64,000 nucleotides of DNA, taken from Letharia columbiana. Taxonomy: Eukaryota > Ascomycota > Lecanoromycetes > Lecanorales > Parmeliaceae. The DNA is taken from assembly GCF_014066305.1 (NCBI RefSeq), contig NW_023501040.1:868001-932000 (forward strand), in the 5' to 3' direction. The translations under genes were made by a program, and so were the position numbers. The notes beneath the pieces were generated by a model. That model was not told the origin of the DNA and searched no databases. It saw only the letters and a list, made by a program, of their open reading frames with translations. Positions within the stretch are counted from its first letter, which is position 1. Every line of letters starts with the position of its first letter. Positions 60,184-64,000 of the stretch are shown piece by piece.

Positions 60184-60212
60184 GGGGGGGAGGTTGGGGG
60201 GGGGGTGGGGGG
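60184..60212 (+). promoter_or_regulatory. G-rich tract, possible G-quadruplex, upstream of ags1
   Basis: Runs of 7, 10 and 6 G separated by 1-5 nt lie about 110-130 bp upstream of the ags1 start codon, on the strand opposite to the gene. The 10-G run can split into two, giving four stacks. A regulatory role is inference only. Confidence 0.4.
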
Positions 60213-61058
60213 ACAAAGAGATGAGAAAGGGACAGCAAGGGTTTCAGGGAGGAAGTTCAAAGGCATTGTTTGATTAAATATTAATCTCCGAATGGCATGT
60301 ACCATTGTACCTCCTACTCGCCACAGGTGCTCAAGCACATCGAGTTCGTAGGGTGTACTAACTGAAGGTAGAAGGTTAGCAGAAGGAAGTGACAACGATG
60401 TGCCCAACACATGTGCTTGGGGAAGAAAATATTTGTCCTCATCAACCGCCATCGGAGTGACATCGAATGGCTGCTCTAGGGATATGACCTGCGGACGGCT
60501 AGCTGCCGGATCACTTATTTTCTGCATCGAGTGTCCTGAATCAGACATTTTGATCGTCAGTATTCATCCCGGTACCTTGCTATTATTGGTGGCCGAGACC
60601 CAGGTACTCTGCGTGCTGGACCCTGTACCGAGCGCGGAGGGCAAGAGGCAAGATGCGTCATCGCGCATGTTTACCAGTCCCAACGCTTTGTCCCTGCCGC
60701 CTAGACCTGCCTTGGGGTTTGAGCTTTCTTTTCTCTGATGGGAGCTTCCGCCATGTTATCCGCATATCTTGGCTTCCGGCAGATCATGAAGCTTTGAGTG
60801 CGGTTGATCGACAGCACATAGAAAGCTCGGTATGATTTATGCACGCTGCCTAAAGACAAGATTCAATACAGGTCCTCATCATTACTGGAAAGGAAGAAGC
60901 AGCAGTGGGGCAGGGGAGATGAGTGACCGTGGGCGGTTTGGGGAGTGGTGATAGGCTGGTCAATTGGTGGGGACGTAGTGTGTGACGAGTGGATGGGGGA
61001 GTGAAAGAGACTACTTTTTGCACGCCCTTAGAATAACCGCTGGGGGGGATCTCCTGTT

Positions 61059-61090
61059 CCAGAAGACCAGAAGACCAGAAGACCAGAAGG
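61059..61090. repeat. 8-bp tandem repeat, four units
   Basis: The unit CCAGAAGA is present four times in a row, the last ending in G instead of A. It is a short microsatellite-like array in the ags1/BAR intergenic region. Confidence 0.8.
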
Positions 61091-63372
61091 GGTGGAAGAT
61101 TCTAAAAGTGTATATTTGGAATGAATGGGTTTTGGGAATGATGGGTAAGCACAGGTACCGTAGAGTTGAGACTTCAGATAGCTAGGTATGGGAATAGGTA
61201 TGGACTGGAAGGAGTAAGAAAGGGAAATTGTGTGGTGGTCATACTGGCGACGGTTTTATTGGCCGACAATGACCGATGCTCAGCTGCGCCAAGCTTGCGC
61301 AGCTAGGGCAAGGTTCAATTAAGGTTCCCGGAAGGGGCGTTGAAATTGAACGCTATGGACCGCTATCAATTTGAACAGCACCCGTCTCAGCTGAGTCTTG
61401 ACTCCTTTGAGACGTCCCCTCTTGCCACTCTGAAAATACTTTCGATAATACTTTATTCTTGTATTCTTGTATTCTGGTATTTTCACTTATCAGCCATTCA
61501 GCGATCGATTCATTCCAACGGCTATAATAATAATGATAATAATAATAAAAACAATAGTTATTCCCTAGCTATCCTGTCACCCGTTGCGGCGTTACCCCTC
61601 TGGTACTGTAATCTTATCCTGCTCCCTCAGCGCTTTCTATCACACGGGTGGCGCCGATGGTTTCAAATAGATAAGATCGAAACTCGCATCACTCGAATCA
61701 TCCCCGGCCTTGCCTCTCGCTGCATAAAGTGGGTCTGAAAGATACTTTTCCTACCCTTTTCGCGATTCATCACTCTGGGGTGCATTCCTACTACTCTCAC
61801 CCCCCAATTGAGAGCAATCTTGCAAGGTTCCTGCATATTGCCCTTCTTGCACCAACCAAAAGTCCATGAATTGTCAGCGTCAGCTTTGACAGGAAAGCCA
61901 CAAAGAGGCATGGCGTCGGTGATATTGTGTGCCGATTTTTTTTGATGGGGGCGCCAAGGAAGAAGCGCAATCAATTTAACCACTGCCGGTGCCGTTGTCT
62001 GGGTGAGGCTATGAGCGCCTTGGATATCTCTCCTCCTGCTGCCCGAGCAACAGTCGGTCATATGGCAAACAGGTTTGCAAGCCACGAATAGCGGCCAGAT
62101 ACTGACATACGTAACCATTCCCGACTCCTTGTGGGTACACGAACTCAGTTTGACATTAGTTCCTTGCACAAATCTGCCTCTATCTTTTGTGGTCATTCTC
62201 TTCAATTTTGTCCTGGCAGGTAGCGCTTCGGCACTCATTTCGACAATCGAAACCATCTTATACACGAATGATTTAGGGGCAGGGGCCATCTCCCTTTTAT
62301 TTGCTGAATCGGAGAATTGCTCTGCGTTCAATGCATTACTCGTATGCAGGTCGGAGAACGGAGAAGGTCGGACTTTCAGTGTGCAGCCCTGGCCAAGCCC
62401 GAGGTTGCCCGGCTGCACATTTTCTACTTTGTATTAGGTAGCATTCGTCCTCTGGGGCTTGGTAGCTTCGCTGAATACTGCGGGAGGTAAGGTAGTGTAT
62501 TATGGCACGTGCTTCCAGCTCAAGCACGTTTTAATGGCCATTGTGTAAGCGATACGGTAAATGGTAAATGTTCCTCCCGCGCCGGATGCCATACCCTGTC
62601 TATGAGGACAGTAAATTGTGACATTGTATCCGTTAATCATTCTACAGGGATCAAATCAAGGTAACCTGGGAACGCTTATCCACCGGCATTGGACGCAGTG
62701 GGGGTAAACGGCAACTATGCTTCGTGAGAATCTCCGCTGTCAGGGCTGAGGGGTTCACGCGGGCCACAAGGGCCTTTTCTGATATCCCCAAATTGCCGAC
62801 CAAACGCCCGTGTCCAGCTTATGTTTGGGATTGAGGGAAGAAAAATCATTGGTGAATTCAATTTTGCTTCCATGAACCTAGCACTATAAGTATGCCCGCA
62901 CAGAATCGCCATCCTATGGAAGGGTTATGTGGAGAGCGGTGCAAAGTCGTAGTGAAAGCTTTCGGGGCCTTGGCGTACCCCAAAAACAGAGAAGCTGCTC
63001 TTAAGCGCAATACAAAGGTCAATTCAGTGCTCTTGCTAAACGACACAGGACACAAGAAATGATTGTCGAAATCAAACATCAAATGATCAAATATCGATTA
63101 TCATGCGTAGCGCGCGAGGGAGGCGCCTCGGCGTCAGATGGCTCGCATCCGAGGAGGCTCGGGGTTTGTCCACCTGATAGGGCTGGCTTGTGTGGGGTTG
63201 AACCGTTGAAGCTTACCCCCAGGAAATTCAACAGATGGAACATCAACATCAACGACGACACCTCTTTTCTTGGTAACCTTTTATGCTCCCGAGACCTCTC
63301 TATGAAGATTCGATGTAAACTTCGCAATTAAGTCCAAGACAAGTCCGCCTTGCCACGTTCAAAACTACCAAA

Positions 63373-64000
63373 ATGCAGAGCATGCAAAGGCGATTTGGCA
63401 AGTTCTTGCCGAGGAGTGCGGATGAAACCCAAGTCGCTGTACTGCTCAATGACTTTGATGAAGCTGACAAAATGCTCGCCAAGGTATGTTAGAATGTCGT
63501 CCAAGCTTGTATGTGAATGCTGATACTCATTCGTCAGATCATTGACGCGGCCAAAGCATGGAGAGACTCTTGGAGGGATATTCTCGGTACACAGCAACGA
63601 CTCGCTCACGGCTTCCAAACCATGTATTCTCCAATTGTTGGGGCTGATGAGAATTATACGGCACACGAGCCCGGGATTACTCCCCATCATATAATGGAGA
63701 GGACGATCAAGTTTCACACGTCTTATGATGAGCTCCGGACAGATCTACTTGAAGAGGTGGCTATGGTCGATACACGGATAATCAAGCCTGCGACGGAAGC
63801 AAAAGACTGCATTCAGCCAATGAAGAAAGTCATCAGAAAGCGAGGAGATAAGAAGGTGGGGACCATTATCCCCTTATCGGTCAATCCTAGCGCTAAATCG
63901 CGCAGCTGGACTTCGAGAAGTATCAAAAGCGAGTCGAAACAGGGAGGAGCAAGACTAAAAGATCCGATCGAGATAATGCATCTCTCGAGAAGGCTGAGGC
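63373..64000 (+). CDS. BAR-domain protein, 5' part (cut by window end)
   Basis: Exons 63373-63483, 63538-63855 and 63906 to beyond 64000. Introns of 54 and 50 nt have GTATGT/CAG and GTGGGG/CAG ends and are phase 0. The protein begins MQSMQRRFGKFLPRSADE and shows a BAR-like coiled helical array: VAVLLNDFDEADKMLAKIID, KAWRDSWRDIL, TDLLEEVAMVDTRIIKPA, CIQPMKKVIRKRGDKK, LDFEKYQKRV and KTKRSDRDNASLEKAE. This matches a fungal BAR or BAR-SH3 group, distinct at its N-terminus from Rvs161 and Rvs167. Such proteins bind and bend membranes in endocytosis. The C-terminus, and so any SH3 domain, lies outside the window. Confidence 0.88.

Larger units (their letters stand above)
60079..63372. other. long intergenic region upstream of ags1
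   Basis: 3.3 kb between divergent starts of the glucan synthase (-) and BAR (+) genes. It holds a G-rich tract (60184-60212) and an 8-bp tandem repeat (61059-61090), an AAT-type microsatellite near 61530-61555, and several ORFs without recognisable domains. These include 60156-60548 (-), 61340-61738 (+) and 61663-62418 (-). I do not call these genes; promoters of both neighbours must be here. Confidence 0.5.

Noticed and set aside
60156..60548. 130-aa minus-strand ORF upstream of ags1
   Set aside because: Its C-terminus is encoded by the G-rich tract and is low-complexity. No family resemblance, so not called as a gene.
61663..62418. 251-aa minus-strand ORF with several Cys
   Set aside because: No signal peptide, domain, splice support or codon pattern that stands out; may be chance.

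Overview
The window is nuclear DNA of a filamentous ascomycete (Pezizomycotina). The evidence is many 50-100 nt GT-AG introns with CTRAY-type branch points, an alpha-1,3-glucan synthase, a vacuolar subtilisin, a fungal DUF3292 protein and a BEACH/WD40 giant protein. The class (Dothideomycetes or Eurotiomycetes-like) cannot be fixed from sequence alone. No tRNA, rRNA or CRISPR array was seen.

Layout. 0.8-7.8 kb: a ferric-reductase-type oxidoreductase (-) divergent from a secreted CE1/PHB-depolymerase-like esterase (+), then an MFS transporter (-) and a GPI-anchored repeat protein (-). 7.8-14.5 kb is gene-poor accessory sequence: an AT-rich island, two copies of a small palindromic MITE-like element, a wrecked NucA/NucB-type secreted nuclease gene and a 119-bp perfect inverted repeat. 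14.5-18.2 kb: an unrecognised two-exon gene (+) and an SLC35F-type transporter (-). 19.4-28.1 kb: a Cid1-type nucleotidyltransferase (-) and the PP4 regulatory subunit PSY2 (-). 28-32 kb is a second accessory pocket. It holds a signal-peptide-bearing precursor built of short dibasic-bounded Tyr peptides (KEX2-repeat or RiPP-like), interrupted by an in-frame stop, next to a decayed gene of an expanded fungal family. 32-64 kb is a dense core block: Rho1 GEF ROM2 (-), vacuolar serine protease PrB1 (-), BEACH protein (+), DUF3292 protein (+), alpha-1,3-glucan synthase (-), and the 5' part of a BAR-domain gene (+) cut by the window end.

How the genes relate. ROM2 and the glucan synthase both serve the cell wall (Rho1/cell-wall-integrity signalling and wall alpha-glucan). 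The BEACH protein, the vacuolar protease and the BAR protein serve membrane traffic and the vacuole. Apart from this loose theme there is no metabolic cluster.

The most novel-looking item is the KEX2-type repeat precursor at 29119-29589. Exon joins were assembled by hand from splice signals, reading phase and family resemblance. Three otherwise conserved genes show single-base anomalies: a frame slip in the MFS transporter, a frame slip in the glucan synthase, and a GG acceptor in the SLC35F gene. These may be assembly errors or real lesions.
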